Shown here piece by piece: positions 12,143 to 23,590 of a stretch of 64,000 bases of DNA (the stretch's first letter is position 1; each line of letters begins with the position of its first letter). A program made the position numbers and the translations under genes. The stretch is from contig CM046838.1 in assembly GCA_025618425.1 (NCBI GenBank), forward strand, positions 11,693,550-11,757,549, in the 5' to 3' direction. The notes under the pieces are model-generated. The model made no database searches. It was given only the letters and a program-made list of their open reading frames with translations, and was not told the origin of the DNA. The stretch is from Heliocidaris tuberculata. Taxonomy: Eukaryota > Echinodermata > Echinoidea > Camarodonta > Echinometridae.

Positions 12143-15100
12143 GTAAGTATGAAAATTTATATGTAATTAATCTGTAACATCGTCATGATTGTAAAGACTT
12201 CTGGAATACATCTTCCAAATTTCTTATGACGCAATTTCTTTTTAAAAATTACATCGACGTTCTATACTGCTTAATTGTATGTTTTTAATGAAATATTTCT
12301 AAAAATGATTGCTGAAAAGATGTTTGGTACTACAAAATTGGAAAATACCATTGAATAGAGGCATGCTGAAGCTTTTCTTGCGGTTTCTTGCGGTTTACTC
12401 TGATGAGTGCAAGAGGAAAAACTTTAGTATGCTTCTGTTCAATGCCATTTGCCAACAATAATTTTCCTTAAACGATTTTTAATTGATCAACGTCTATACT
12501 ATTTTGTCCAGAAAGCCACATTTTCCGAGATGCAGCATATTTTTCCTTTTATGTTTCTTGCTATCTGATTAATCTAAGTTATTACCAATCACGTTATTTT
12601 CATTAACGTCCTATCCTCTATTATATCTGTTTTATATGACCAACCTTTCGTTGTCCTATTTGTGATCTGCAATTTCATATTTTCGGCTGTAGCAAAGACA
12701 TGCAGATCTGCACAAAATACTCAATTAATATATAATTCCATTTCAGCTATAAGAAAAAGAGTTTTGAACAATTTGCTTTTCAAATTTGGCGTGTCATTGG
12801 AATTACGGTCGTAAAATTAGATAATAATCATTAAGTCTTTCACTCGTGTCGAATGAGTTTGGGATGCCTTATAAACCAGTCCTGTTTTATGCCCGTCATT
12901 GCCACGTGTAGGAATGACTTTAGGCGCGAAGATTCTAATCAGGTGATTAAAATCTTTGATGAAAGAAAAGGTGAGCGCGCCGTAAAATTCGCATATTAGT
13001 TATTGAATATGATAATTGGTGAATCATTGTGGAAGTGACGATGTTTTTCCTTCAAAGGTACCACTTATATTCAGTAAAACGTTGGTGGGATGTGCCGACA
13101 CAACTTGTACAGATGCAGATTGCTATTTCGTTCTATTCATTCAATTTTTATTTTATTTTATTTATTTTATTTTCAATTTCCATGCAGGGATTAATTGCAC
13201 AAATTAACGAAGAAGTGGTGATTTAAAAGGACTGCGGTTAGGAAGAAGCAATACTAAATAGAATGCAGTCAAATAAAGAGAGAAAATAATCCCGTCATAT
13301 ATCACCCCCCCAAAAAAAAATATAAAAAAAAAATAAAAAAAAAATAAAAGGGTCGGAGAAGTGGCCGTGGGTTGAGTTATGTATAGCTTCATCTGTGTAT
13401 CACTCTTGTTCTATCTTTGCATCTTTGTCCATTTATCTCTGTCTCTCTCTCTATCTCTCTATCTCTGTCCAACTGTCTTCTCTGTTTGATCCCATCTCTC
13501 TCTCTCTTTCTCTCTCGCCAGAACGTGACCAGAGCAATTATAGTTCATAGTTGCACTTTACCAAACAAATATATAACAATTAGGATCTGGTACCACAAAG
13601 GGAAGGGAGCAGCATCCTATGTTTACCCCTATGACGATAATTCTCTCAGTCTGGGGCCTATAAATTTCATGAAGACATATTTTCATGACCCAGATTTGTT
13701 TTGAAAATATAATATCATCAATACGGGATAAGGAGGGAGATACTTTCAGGCCACCCAGGGATGCAGGATGAGGATGTACGTCTTCCACCAATACCACTGA
13801 GTCATGAAACCATGAAAGAGAACATTAATGGAAGGGAAATGAGCAAGCACCTCTGGAAAATGTGCAAATCGGCAAATTCCTCTCCCTGAGGTCTTTCCAT
13901 TTTTTTTTCTTCTACCTCTTGTATTCCTCCTTGTATTCTTTAAAATCAACTTGCGCTTTTCTTCTTGTTTTGCTTTGAAATAAAAACGTCTGGTTGTTAT
14001 CACGTGAGACCAACTCAAGCCGATTCTCCTTGCATATGCATTGGAAGTAGTCTTGGACAGTGAGAAATTCAGGACAGATTTTCATTTCTATCCGATCCCT
14101 GCATTGATGATGCATCTATTATGTTTCATTTTCAACTTCTCAGTGCTCATCATTTTAGATTTTTAAGAGTATCATTTATCTCCTGTTTCTTATCGAAAAT
14201 TCTGCAATCTTTTATGAACGTAACTAGATGTTTTTTTTGTTGTTGTTTGTAAATAAAGACCATAATATCATTTTAGGAGAGGGGAAGAAAAAGAGGGCAG
14301 AGAAAGAGAGGGAGAGGGGGAATGAAAAATTAGAGGGCCAAAATCGTCATTACGTGACGGACATCATGAGTTCTTACAAAAATGATGGGTAATGAGATAA
14401 AAGTGATTAATGAGAGATATAGTGAAGGTGTCTGTAAGCACAGACCAAATTACATGAAAGGCCAAAGTGGCATGTGGGAGAAATTACACAAATGTCTTAC
14501 ATTCTCGGATGTAAACCATCAACTCGGAAATCATGAATGTATCAGCTTGGTTGGGGCCTCTGAAAACATATTTTGTTCCTGGTCATGACATTTGTGACAA
14601 TGTGTAACTATGATCCATGTATGATGGCAGACAGCCACAACAACCATGAAAAGTCGGAAGCAAGATCTTGCAATAACCTTCAGGAACCCTCAACATGCTC
14701 AAAGACTCCAAAGAGAACAGTCAAGACCGACAAATGTGGTTCCCCTGGAGAAAAGCAATGTTTTGAAGTGAGGTTTTCATGAAAATTGCCAGAACTATCA
14801 TATACATGTACATGTATGAAAAAAAAATGGCTGTGTTGTGTAAATACACCCCTGGCTAGAATATGCCACCATTCTATAAAGTGCATTTTGGAAGTCAATA
14901 TCTTTATACATGTATCTGTGGCACCCGCAGAGAAGTTTTCATCTTATTTTTAAGATGCACCCAATGCGAACGTATCTTACGCCACTACTTTTGAATGTTG
15001 ATTGTTTTGGAAGATTTTGCGAGCTTGTATGCCTATAATAATTGAGAAAGAACACGATGAAATCATGACCTTTAAAAATTATTTTCTTAGATGACGTTTA

Positions 15101-18100
15101 ATCAGTATCTATATTTTCCATCTTCTATCTTTGAACAGTGACCGTGCAAGCCGGACAAGTTACTCCAAATTGGCTCCATTCTATCTGCTCCTGGTTCGGT
15201 AAGAACAAGATCTCTATTTTGGAATATATAATCTGTAAATATATAATAAGCTAAGGATTTGGGGTGGGTTTTTTTTTTGGTTCGAATAGGCGCCTCCCCT
15301 GGCTCGTTTGGTCCCCTCCGTTTGGTACCCATGGGCGGGGAATGATCCCCAGATGGTTGGGAGTCACTTTTCAAGGGCCGCAGTGCCGTCCATATTTCAT
15401 ATATATTAAACAAATCAGAAACAAATTCATCTTATTCGTTGTTCCTAGAATGTTGTAGAAGTCCAGTAGACCTAAAATCCAGCCATTACTTTGCGTATGA
15501 TAGATTATTATTATCTTCTTTCACAAAGTCCAAAATTAAAACTGGATTATGTTGTAGAGAAATACGAACGAATATTGAGTTATGTAGCTTAGACCTTCAT
15601 CAACGTATTGCTAATTACCATGACTAGCAGACAGGCAGAACATGCAGAATGCTAATTAAAGCTTTCAAACGAGTATAAAATATAACGGTTTGTCTGACAT
15701 ATAGCACATGATAAGTCGACATTCTTCCAACTTCGGCAACTCTTTTAAAATGTCAAAGTGCTAATAACCTACGTCATTTGTGATATAAAATGAGTAAAAT
15801 GAATTGTAAATTGTCTTGAATTGACGCATTCCATATTAGAGCCTGTAAGAAAGTACCCACTTTCTTTAGGAGTTTGGGTAAACTAATTTTGGCCCAGTGA
15901 GGAATCTAAAGGACTCCTTGAGGGAATCAGCATGCTGACCTGTTTTCCATCCTATTTCCTTGACAGGTTTCTGTAATGAGGTATGCTATGGAGATCTAGG
16001 ATGCTTCGATACCACACTCAACTGTCATCGTGACTTCTTCCCGCCCCTCCCACCAGCTGACATCAACACCCATTACGTCATCTATACCCGTAAGACGGAG
16101 GGGATTCCCCTACCCCTCACGCGCGCCAATGCCACCAGGGAGGCGCTGGTGGATGTAATTGGTGAGAGGCGTATTACCTTCGTCATACATGGATGGTGTG
16201 AAGGTATCTGGAAGCAATGGATCCTAGACCTAAGGGATGCTCTGCTGGAGAAGGTATGTTAGGAGACTGTCCACCTACAGTGAAGTGTAGAATCAACGGA
16301 TGTTTCCACATGACATGCATGAAGTCGCCCCCATATTTCTTTTTCTTTATTTGAATTCGATTTCTGTTCGTTATGTATTACATTAATCATATAGCAATTA
16401 TGAAATTCTATCTATTTTATAAATTACAGCACTTTCAAAATCTTTTTCTCTTTAATTCAAATTCGTGCCATTTTTAAAGCAAGTATAATGGTGATTTGTA
16501 TGTATATATTGCTGAATTTCTTAAATTAGACCAAACTAATAGTCTGAAATTCATTTATAAAAAAAAAAGGTTTTGTCAAAGATATGGTTAGTCGAACCAT
16601 ATATCGTCTTTTAACAGTGTTTAATGGAACGACTATCGACACATAAGATTTGTTGGGGGGGTCGTATCATAAATAAGTCATATGAATATAACACCCCCGA
16701 TTATACGATATAATCGAGTGTCCAATGTTCATTATGTTTTCTTCTATTTTACTACTACCTATAGGAGGACTTGGCTGTGGTGCTGGTGGACTGGTCAGAC
16801 GGTGCCGAGTCCCTGAACTACCTCAAGGCAGTACAGAACATGCGTGTGGTTGGTCGCGAAGTGGCCAAGTTCGTCCAACTTTTACAGGAGTACACTGGAC
16901 TACCTTACGATAAGTTTCATCTTATTGGACACAGTCTAGGTGCTCATGCCGCTGGGTTCGCTGGTCAGCAACAGCCTGGACTAGGCAGAATCTCAGGTAG
17001 TTAACTCATTGGCATATAAGTTCACAAAGCTGATACCGTATAAGGTAATCCCTTTGTCACACCTACAAGACCAACATCAGGACCCTGTTTCATAAAGCTT
17101 GTTATCAATAACAGCATAAAATGATTGTTATAAGCTACTAAAATCCTTGCATCTGATTGGCTGAGAGCAAATTTGTCGGTAAAAATCACTGACAAGACAC
17201 TTGATGAAACGCCCCCAGGGCATCGTTTCATCAAACCGTCATAAGTTGAAACGCGTGTTAATTTTATGACGGTTTAATGAAATGCTGCCCAGACTGATAA
17301 ACCAACAACAGACAGAACAAAATGTAATAGTCATATTACCATGAATAGCCAATAATCAGTTGGTTTGGATTCAGTCGGTTAGGAGTCAGTTTGCTGATGT
17401 GACTGCCAGCAGTAGTCAAATAGAATGAGACAGAAATTGTCAACACAATTATGGATTTGCCTTCAGAATACAGCGGAAGAAAATTTGCAATTTGTTCGTC
17501 TTTTTTCACATCAGCAACATAAACAGTACAGAACGTAATATTTTTGTTTTAAAATATTCATTTATACATCGATTAGACTAGACTTTCTTGAGAATGTATA
17601 AGGATGAGCAAAACGAATCAACAGACATATTCTCCATTCTTCCCTCAGCTCTTGACGCAGCAGGTCCAAGTTTTGAAGGAACCCACAAGGACTGCAGATT
17701 GGACGAAACAGACGCCATCTACGTTGATGCTATCCATACAGATTCTGGCAAACTCAGCGAGGGTGGAGTCGGCATATCCCAAAGAGTAAGGAGGGTTCCC
17801 ACTTAGCCGAGTTGTACTGGCGAGTTCTGGCGAGCTCTGGCGAGTTGCCTAAAAGGGGTACTCGCAATAACTCGCGTAAAGCACTTCTTGTAACTCGGGA
17901 TAACTCGCAACAACTCGCGACAACTCGACACGGCTCGGCGTAACTCGTTGCAACTCTGCACTACTCTCCCTGAAGTCGCGAGCAGTTCCAAAATTTTTGA
18001 ACTTGTTGAAAATTTTCACTGACTCGTTGTAACTCGAGATGAACTCACTTAAACTCGCTTAAACTCGTAATATACTCGGATCACTCGTAACGAGCTCGCG

Positions 18101-21100
18101 CGGAACTCTTCATAACTCGTAATAACTCGCCACCTTCAAGTATACGCGAGTGCTACTCGAGTTTCCGAGAGCAGAGTGCGAGCACGGCGACTGCGCTGCG
18201 AGTCATGCCGAGTTTCCCACGAGATTAGCGCGAGTTTAGATCGAGTACGGCGACTTACAGCGAGTTTCCATCGATCTACGTGAGTTTCCCATGAGCATAA
18301 ACAGAGTGCAGGGCGAGCATGGCAAGCGCACCATGATTTGCCCCCTGGCCTTTAAAAATGTAGTGATTTTTATTTTTCTAGAACTATATTGTTAAATATT
18401 TTTAAGAACGTATTTTTATTCAACTTTAAACGCATATGCAAATACAACTATAGGTTATCGCCTCGGCTCATGGGTGTCAATCGGAGGTGGGAGGGGGGGG
18501 GGGGAACAGGGGATATATCCCCCAACTTCAGGTTGGGATGGCCTCTCCCAGTAAGTTGCCGTTAAAGATTACAGGGTGCACCCCGGGGGGTTCACAAACT
18601 ACAAGCAATTGATTTTTAGTGGATCCCTCATTTCCAGAATTTAATTATTTATCTTAATAAATCATTTCAATGATTTTTATATGTTAATTCATGTAAAAAA
18701 ATCAATTATGTATATATCTTAATTTCATATCGTTTGTATAATTATAGCAATATCATTATATTTTCCTTTTTTTCTGTTGGAAATAAATGAACATGAATTT
18801 GAATTTGAATTTCATTAAAAAAGGGGGGGGGGAAGAAAAACGGGAAGAAATGGAAAAGAAGTAAGAAAACATAAGGAAAAACCTGGAAGCTCTAGCTCGC
18901 TTTGCTTGCTTGCATTTCGCCGGTTAATCTTTGAAAGAAATTTTTTTTGCGTCTAGTGTCTTTCCGTTTCACGTCTTGTCTTTCCGTCTCACGTGAAACT
19001 ATTCTTGTAGTCATAAAATATATCATAAATTTAAATGAGTCGAGCACCAACATGAACAATTTAACCCAAAGTAAATAAATTTTCAGGAGATTACCAATAG
19101 CCTATTGATATCACCTCAAATATGAGAAAGGAAGTTGCCGCTAAAATGTACATAACTATAAAATGAAGTAGCAGTACACTATAACCTGTTCTCATATACT
19201 GAAAGGAATGGAATTTTGTTTCAATATAGATTTTTCTGGCTTCCACGCCATGCTCGCTTGTAAAATCTACCAACAAAATACTCTTTTGGCAAGAAGCATG
19301 CATTTTATTTTTTCATACATATTAAGTTTTAGGCGTAAAAGTGTAGGTAACAAACTCTCCTGAAAGTATCATATGTCAAACATCTGCACTACCATTTCTC
19401 CTTAAAAACACACACCTCCCTTCGGCTCCTTTACTTATCGGAGTTGGCTATACATAGGTAAAAATACTCCCTTTTTGTACATTTGCTTATGTAACAGTTT
19501 TTTTGTTTTTTGGTTTTTTTTTTGCTACTCCATTTAACTTTTCTCCACATGAAATGACAAATTTTTTGGTCTTACGTTCAATAAAAAAAGTGTGCAGGGC
19601 AAAACATCCAAGATGATCGCTGTTTTCCCTAAAAATCACATCATTTTTTTTTCCTTATGTATGTCATTCTTCGTATATTCTTTTCGCTTTGGCAACTGGC
19701 ATTATAGTCGTAACAATTAAGCCTTTAAATTGCGAGTCTATACAGTTTGTTGTTGTTTTATACAACAAAATTGAAACGAAATAGAAAGGTGTGTCATTAC
19801 TTTTCTTCTTTTGTAGATATAGTTTTATTTACTAGTTTTTAGAAATTACAAGCTATGTTTGAAATTATTCGAAGGATCCACATTACAAGTCCTGCTTTTT
19901 ACTAGATCCCTTAATTTCCACTCACGACTTGTTCTTAAAAATAAGACTATGAAACCAAAGATGAAATCCTAGCTAGTTACACTGTGCATATTATTCAAGT
20001 CATTAGATTATTGTACAATGATTTATATGTTTGATTTTAACTGCTTTTTTTGGAAATGGAAATTAATTGAATTGAAATGAATCAAACTTTTTTTTTTTTT
20101 TTTTAGCCCCCCCCCCCCAAAAAAAAAGGGGGAGAAGATGCATTCCTGTTTCTTTGGTCGTATATCGGAAACTCGTAGAAAGCTCTTATCACTCGTAACA
20201 AGATCTTGATAACTCGTTGATAGATCGGTACAAGTCGTATGTAGGTCATCGCAACTCATACCAAACTCGGTGCGACTCTTATCGCACTCGGGTGACTCGT
20301 ATCGCGCTCGGTTTACTCGTACAGCTGTCGAAGTAAACTCGATGTCGGGTCGTAAGATCACTTATACATACCTCATAAAATTAGTAAATTTCACGCGAGT
20401 TGACGCGAATTGACGCGAGTTCAAGCTCGCGCCAGCTCGCCACAACTCGAGACTCCAACTCGGCTAAGTGGGAACCCTGCTTTAAGAACAATTATACTTT
20501 GGTTTTGTCTAAAGGAATATTCAAGAAAAATTCTAATTTAAAATACTAGTATGCTTTGATACAGACACGAAGTACCGTCGGCTCGCTTCTTGTTCTTTAA
20601 GATTATTTCACTAGCGTACCCAAGGGGGGGGGGGGGACAAGGGGCACTCTGCCCCCCCCCCCCTGACAACTTTTTGACAGATTTTTTTTTTTTTTTCCTT
20701 TTTTTTTTTTTTTTTGTTGCTTGTCAGGGAATTCTGGACCCCATAAAATGTGACACAGTCGCGAAAACCGCTGTATAATTATTTGAAGACGAGAAAATTC
20801 AAATCTTATATCTTTATGGTTCCAACCGCCATTATTAATCGTTTTTCTCTCCGATCAGGTTGGACACAGCGACTTCTATCCTAACGGTGGCTACGCCCAG
20901 CCTGGATGTCGGTGGTGGATGGTAGGATGTAGTCATGCTCGCTCACATCTCTACTTTATCGAGTCCGTCCGCCTTCCCCAATGCCGATTCGCCGCTATCC
21001 CCTGCGAGAGCGAAGAGGACTTCGTCGCCGGACGATGCCGGTCGTGCGGCGAGCAAGGCTGTAAGATGATGGGGTACTACACCAACGAGAAACAGAGCAA

Positions 21101-21263
21101 CGGGTCCTTCTTCCTCAGCACACGGGGTCATAGTCCGTACTGCACAAAGATGAAGTTCTACTGGAGAAGGTTCTACCTCTTGCGGCAAAAGCGATCTGCT
21201 GCTATGTCGGGAGAAAGCAAGAAAATAAAAAACAACAACATGGTTCCCCTCAAACAAACATGA
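12091..21263 (+). CDS. Secreted lipase / phospholipase A1-like, pancreatic lipase family (6 coding exons)
   Basis: Joining 12091-12142, 15139-15198, 15967-16253, 16765-16996, 17649-17785 and 20859-21263 gives one frame of 390 residues with GT-AG introns. Residues 1-22 form a signal peptide (hydrophobic VFLSLTLLF, likely cut after VQA). Residues 40-51 carry the family N-terminal block ending EVCYGDLGCF. The nucleophile elbow GHSLG places Ser190, ALDAAGP gives Asp213 and CSHARSH gives His282, so the triad is intact. The lid between Cys273 and Cys280 has only six residues, against more than twenty in classical pancreatic lipase. The protein ends in a basic tail and has no PLAT domain. Family knowledge: a short lid and a lone catalytic domain are typical of PLA1-type members, so hydrolysis of phospholipid or galactolipid outside the cell (for example gut lumen) is inferred. 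Substrate is not proven. Confidence 0.93.
12143..15138 (+). other. Lipase intron 1
   Basis: A 3.0 kb phase-1 intron with GTAAGT donor. It holds an A-rich (AAAT)n stretch near 13310-13350, CT-rich DNA at 13435-13520 and purine-rich DNA at 14280-14320. Small frames at 14382-14782 look random. Confidence 0.75.
15139..15198 (+). CDS. Lipase exon 2: end of signal peptide and mature N-terminus
   Basis: Acceptor TTGAACAG and donor GTAAGA flank this 60-nt phase 1-1 exon. It encodes VTVQAGQVTPNWLHSICSWF, with the probable signal cleavage after VQA. The exon is small; it is supported by phase continuity with exons 1 and 3. Confidence 0.8.
15967..16253 (+). CDS. Lipase exon 3: N-terminal catalytic domain
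   Basis: Acceptor CTTGACAG and donor GTATGT flank it. It contains the EVCYGDLGCF block, the INTHYVIYTR strand and TFVIHGW, whose HG pair corresponds to the oxyanion-hole region of the family. Starts in phase 1, ends in phase 0. Confidence 0.93.
16765..16996 (+). CDS. Lipase exon 4: catalytic serine
   Basis: Encodes the VVLVDWSDG strand and FHLIGHSLGAHAAGFAG with catalytic Ser190. Acceptor ACCTATAG; donor GTAGTT. Starts in phase 0, ends in phase 1. Confidence 0.95.
17080..17217. mobile_element. MITE 'TTTCATAAA' family, copy in lipase intron 4
   Basis: Termini GACCCTGTTTCATAAAGCTT and TTGATGAAACGCCCCC are inverted repeats; the conserved core is ATCCTTGCATCTGATTGGCT. A separate 72-bp stem-loop (17218-17289) abuts its right end. 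Confidence 0.75.
17218..17289. repeat. 72-bp perfect-looking stem-loop
   Basis: GGGCATCGTTTCATCAAACC pairs with GGTTTAATGAAATGCTGCCC around a short loop. It directly follows a MITE; a small MITE or cruciform. Confidence 0.6.
17649..17785 (+). CDS. Lipase exon 5: catalytic aspartate
   Basis: Encodes ALDAAGPSFEG (catalytic Asp213) through VDAIHTD and GGVGISQR. Acceptor TTCCCTCAG; donor GTAAGG at 17786. A transposon-like element starts at 17792, leaving only six intronic bases of the original 5' splice region. Confidence 0.93.
17792..20478. mobile_element. 2.69 kb terminal-inverted-repeat element in lipase intron 5, with ACTCG arrays
   Basis: The ends are perfect inverted copies over 23 bp, beginning AGGGTTCCCACTTAGCCGAG. 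Inside the left end (17810-18320) and right end (20160-20470) ACTCG/CGAGT pentamers recur at roughly 10-bp steps, switching strand around 18130. The AT-rich centre (18340-20100) has no convincing coding frame. No target-site duplication was recognised. It is a non-autonomous DNA transposon of unassigned superfamily. Confidence 0.8.
20859..21263 (+). CDS. Lipase exon 6: short lid, catalytic histidine, C-terminus
   Basis: Acceptor CCGATCAG. Encodes VGHSDFYPNGG, the short lid Cys273-Cys280, His282 in CSHARSH, and the Cys-rich block RCRSCGEQGCKMMGYY, ending in a lysine/asparagine-rich tail before TGA at 21261. The stop precedes any PLAT domain. Confidence 0.94.
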   Translation, partial: VGHSDFYPNGGYAQPGCRWWMVGCSHARSHLYFIESVRLPQCRFAAIPCESEEDFVAGRCRSCGEQGCKMMGYYTNEKQSNGSFFLSTRGHSPYCTKMKFYWRRFYLLRQKRSAAMSGESKKIKNNNMVPLKQT

Positions 21264-21586
21264 CAAGATTGTTAGCAATAAGATGAAAGAACTTTCTCCC
21301 CATATTTCAATTATTTGAAGACGTAACAACCTGCAACAACCTGCTACCACCGAAGATAGACTTTGTGTGAAGTTAAATATTATTCTTTTTTAAACAGAAA
21401 TGCTTATACCGCTATATGACCGCGGAATCCTCGAATATTGTGATTCTTTGTCCTTCTTAATCTCATCCATTAGAACTGAAAAAATTAATGTATTCTGTAC
21501 GCAGTGCCTTTCTTTGCACATGCATATTCCATCATCGAAGAACATTTATTCATTGTGCCCTTAAAAGATTCCAAAGATCCCGTGCA

Positions 21587-21592
21587 AATAAA
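21587..21592 (+). terminator. Lipase polyadenylation signal AATAAA
   Basis: AATAAA lies 324 nt after the lipase stop codon and is followed by a short T-rich stretch. It is the first canonical signal downstream on this strand, so the 3' UTR is probably about 340 nt. Confidence 0.6.
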
Positions 21593-22927
21593 GTGTACAA
21601 TAACTTTATTCATCATGTTCATGCATTTTTATGATTCGAATTGCATAGTTTGAAAAGTTATAATTATCACTACCAAAAAATCCCACGGAATCAAATCGAT
21701 TTCATAAAGTAAACTTCTTTGTTTTTAAATGTACATGAAGTTGCAATTTATCCACTACTATGTCGTGTTGTAGTACGCCTTAAAACCTGAAGATTAAAAA
21801 CAAAACTTAGAAGATGTTTTGATTATGAGGTATGAATCAAAACAAAGTAACACGATGGTTTCGGTCAAACGGAGCAATAAAGCGAGAAAAGGACAAATGA
21901 TTTCCTCTGTATGTAGAATATGATATTATGATTATACTTTCTCTGAATGAAAGGACTACTTCAACGAAAACAAGAAAATGACAGGATGTGATTCACATCT
22001 CACTTGGTAAAAATACTGTATTCTCATAGAACGCTCAATACTATTCTTTCATATTTATCGAACATCGAATCTTTCGGGTCAGCATTAATGATTGTATATT
22101 TTGTTTTACTTGTATTTTACAAAGCTTATTTTCTCTGAACTCACATTTCATATCTACAAGACTGTATTCAAACGATGTGAAGTATTCAAAATCATCGAAT
22201 GACACAATGGGTGTCATTTTGAGACGACTGTGATTCATTTGTAAAATTAATGAATGTAGGCCAAGGGATGCTAAAGGTCTATTGAATCGTCCAACTACTA
22301 CGTTGAATACCGCTCACGTCATTTCAGTTCCCCGGTGTTTAAAAAAATGTTTTGAGAGGTATATAGAAACCAATGTCAGTGTTTAGAAAGTACTGATTGT
22401 AAAATCAAATCGTCAATATCTAAATATTCTTTTCACAAAAGTAACCAGTTACCAAACCAAAAGAAGTAAATATCATAATCGTTTTGTAAATCAAAACATC
22501 CTTTCAATTCCATCGCCCAGTTACGTTTGGATTGAAATGAAGAAGGCAAATTTTGTAATGATTAGGCAATAAAATATGTTTGTCTGGTTATTCTCAGCCA
22601 TAACTTATATCAGAATGTATATATGAAATGTTGTGAGCAGTATGATGTACATTAAAGTGCCTTTATGCCGAAAGAAATGTTTTTATGCAACATGAGTATA
22701 AGATTGTTTAAACTAATCATCTTGGTAACATGAAGGGATTTTAAAGAGCCTATTACGATGGTTCCAAAACCTAAAAGATCTTCTTAGTTCCATCATGATG
22801 AGGTCATAATAGTATAGTTCTTGGTCTATATGGGCCTCATGACTAGATTGTCAACCGATTATTGAGTTCTTGGTCTCGAATCGAGCTACTCTGATAAAAT
22901 TTCTGATGCAACGGTTTTGACTGAGTG

Positions 22928-23590
22928 CAGGCGCGTAGCCAGGGGGAGGGTGTGGTCGCCCCTCCCAAAACGCCAACTAAAAAAAAAAAAAAAAAAAAAA
23001 AGCAAGAGCGAAAAAGCGGGGGGAAGTGAGAAAAAAGCCTTAAAAGGTGATACGAGCGGTTATCCTTCTCTCAAAATTTCCTAAAAGTTAACGTCAAAAA
23101 TTTCGCGCTTCTTGCGGGAAGGGGGAAACTCCCGCCTCCCTGCGCCCACCCCTGTTACATGTATAGTGCGGTATTGCGTCCAAATAATTGAAAAACAGTC
23201 AGGGCGTCGAACTAACTTTTCGCCTTAAAAAAGGTGCTATACGAGCCATTATCTTTCTCTCAAATTTGCTAAAACGTCAAAGCTTTCGCGCGGAAAGGGG
23301 AACCCCCCCCCCTCCCTCTCCCTGCTCCCACCCCTGTTACATATTCAGTGCAGTATTGCGTCCAAATAATTGAAAAACAGTCAGGGCGTCAAATTAACTT
23401 TCCGCCTAAAAAAACGGTGCCACGAGCCGTTATAGTTCTCTTCAATTAGCTTTCTTTCTTACATGTCTTAGCTCTCTTTCAATTAGCTCAAACGGGAACC
23501 CCCCCCCCCTCCCTGCACCCACCCCCTGGGAAGCACGCTTTGCATGCTCACAACCGCCTCCTAAAAGTAAATCCTTGCTATTCACGGTTG
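22928..23590 (-). mobile_element. hAT-like non-autonomous element (copy 1), 663 bp
   Basis: Exact 8-bp duplication ACTGAGTG flanks it (22920-22927 and 23591-23598). The left end CAGGCGCGTAGCCAGG is matched by a degenerate inverted right end (CCTTGCTATTCACGGTTG). It contains about three copies of a ~187-bp internal repeat with CAAAGCTTTCGCGC and the CAGTCAGGGCGTC block, also found at 54.2-55.6 kb in the other orientation. The 8-bp duplication and CAG termini fit the hAT superfamily. Confidence 0.8.

Noticed and set aside
14382..14782. Consecutive small frames in lipase intron 1
   Set aside because: No splice signals giving a consistent phase with the lipase exons and no protein family recognised.
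20943..21350. 135-codon minus-strand frame
   Set aside because: Shadow of lipase exon 6, which has conserved family motifs on the plus strand.
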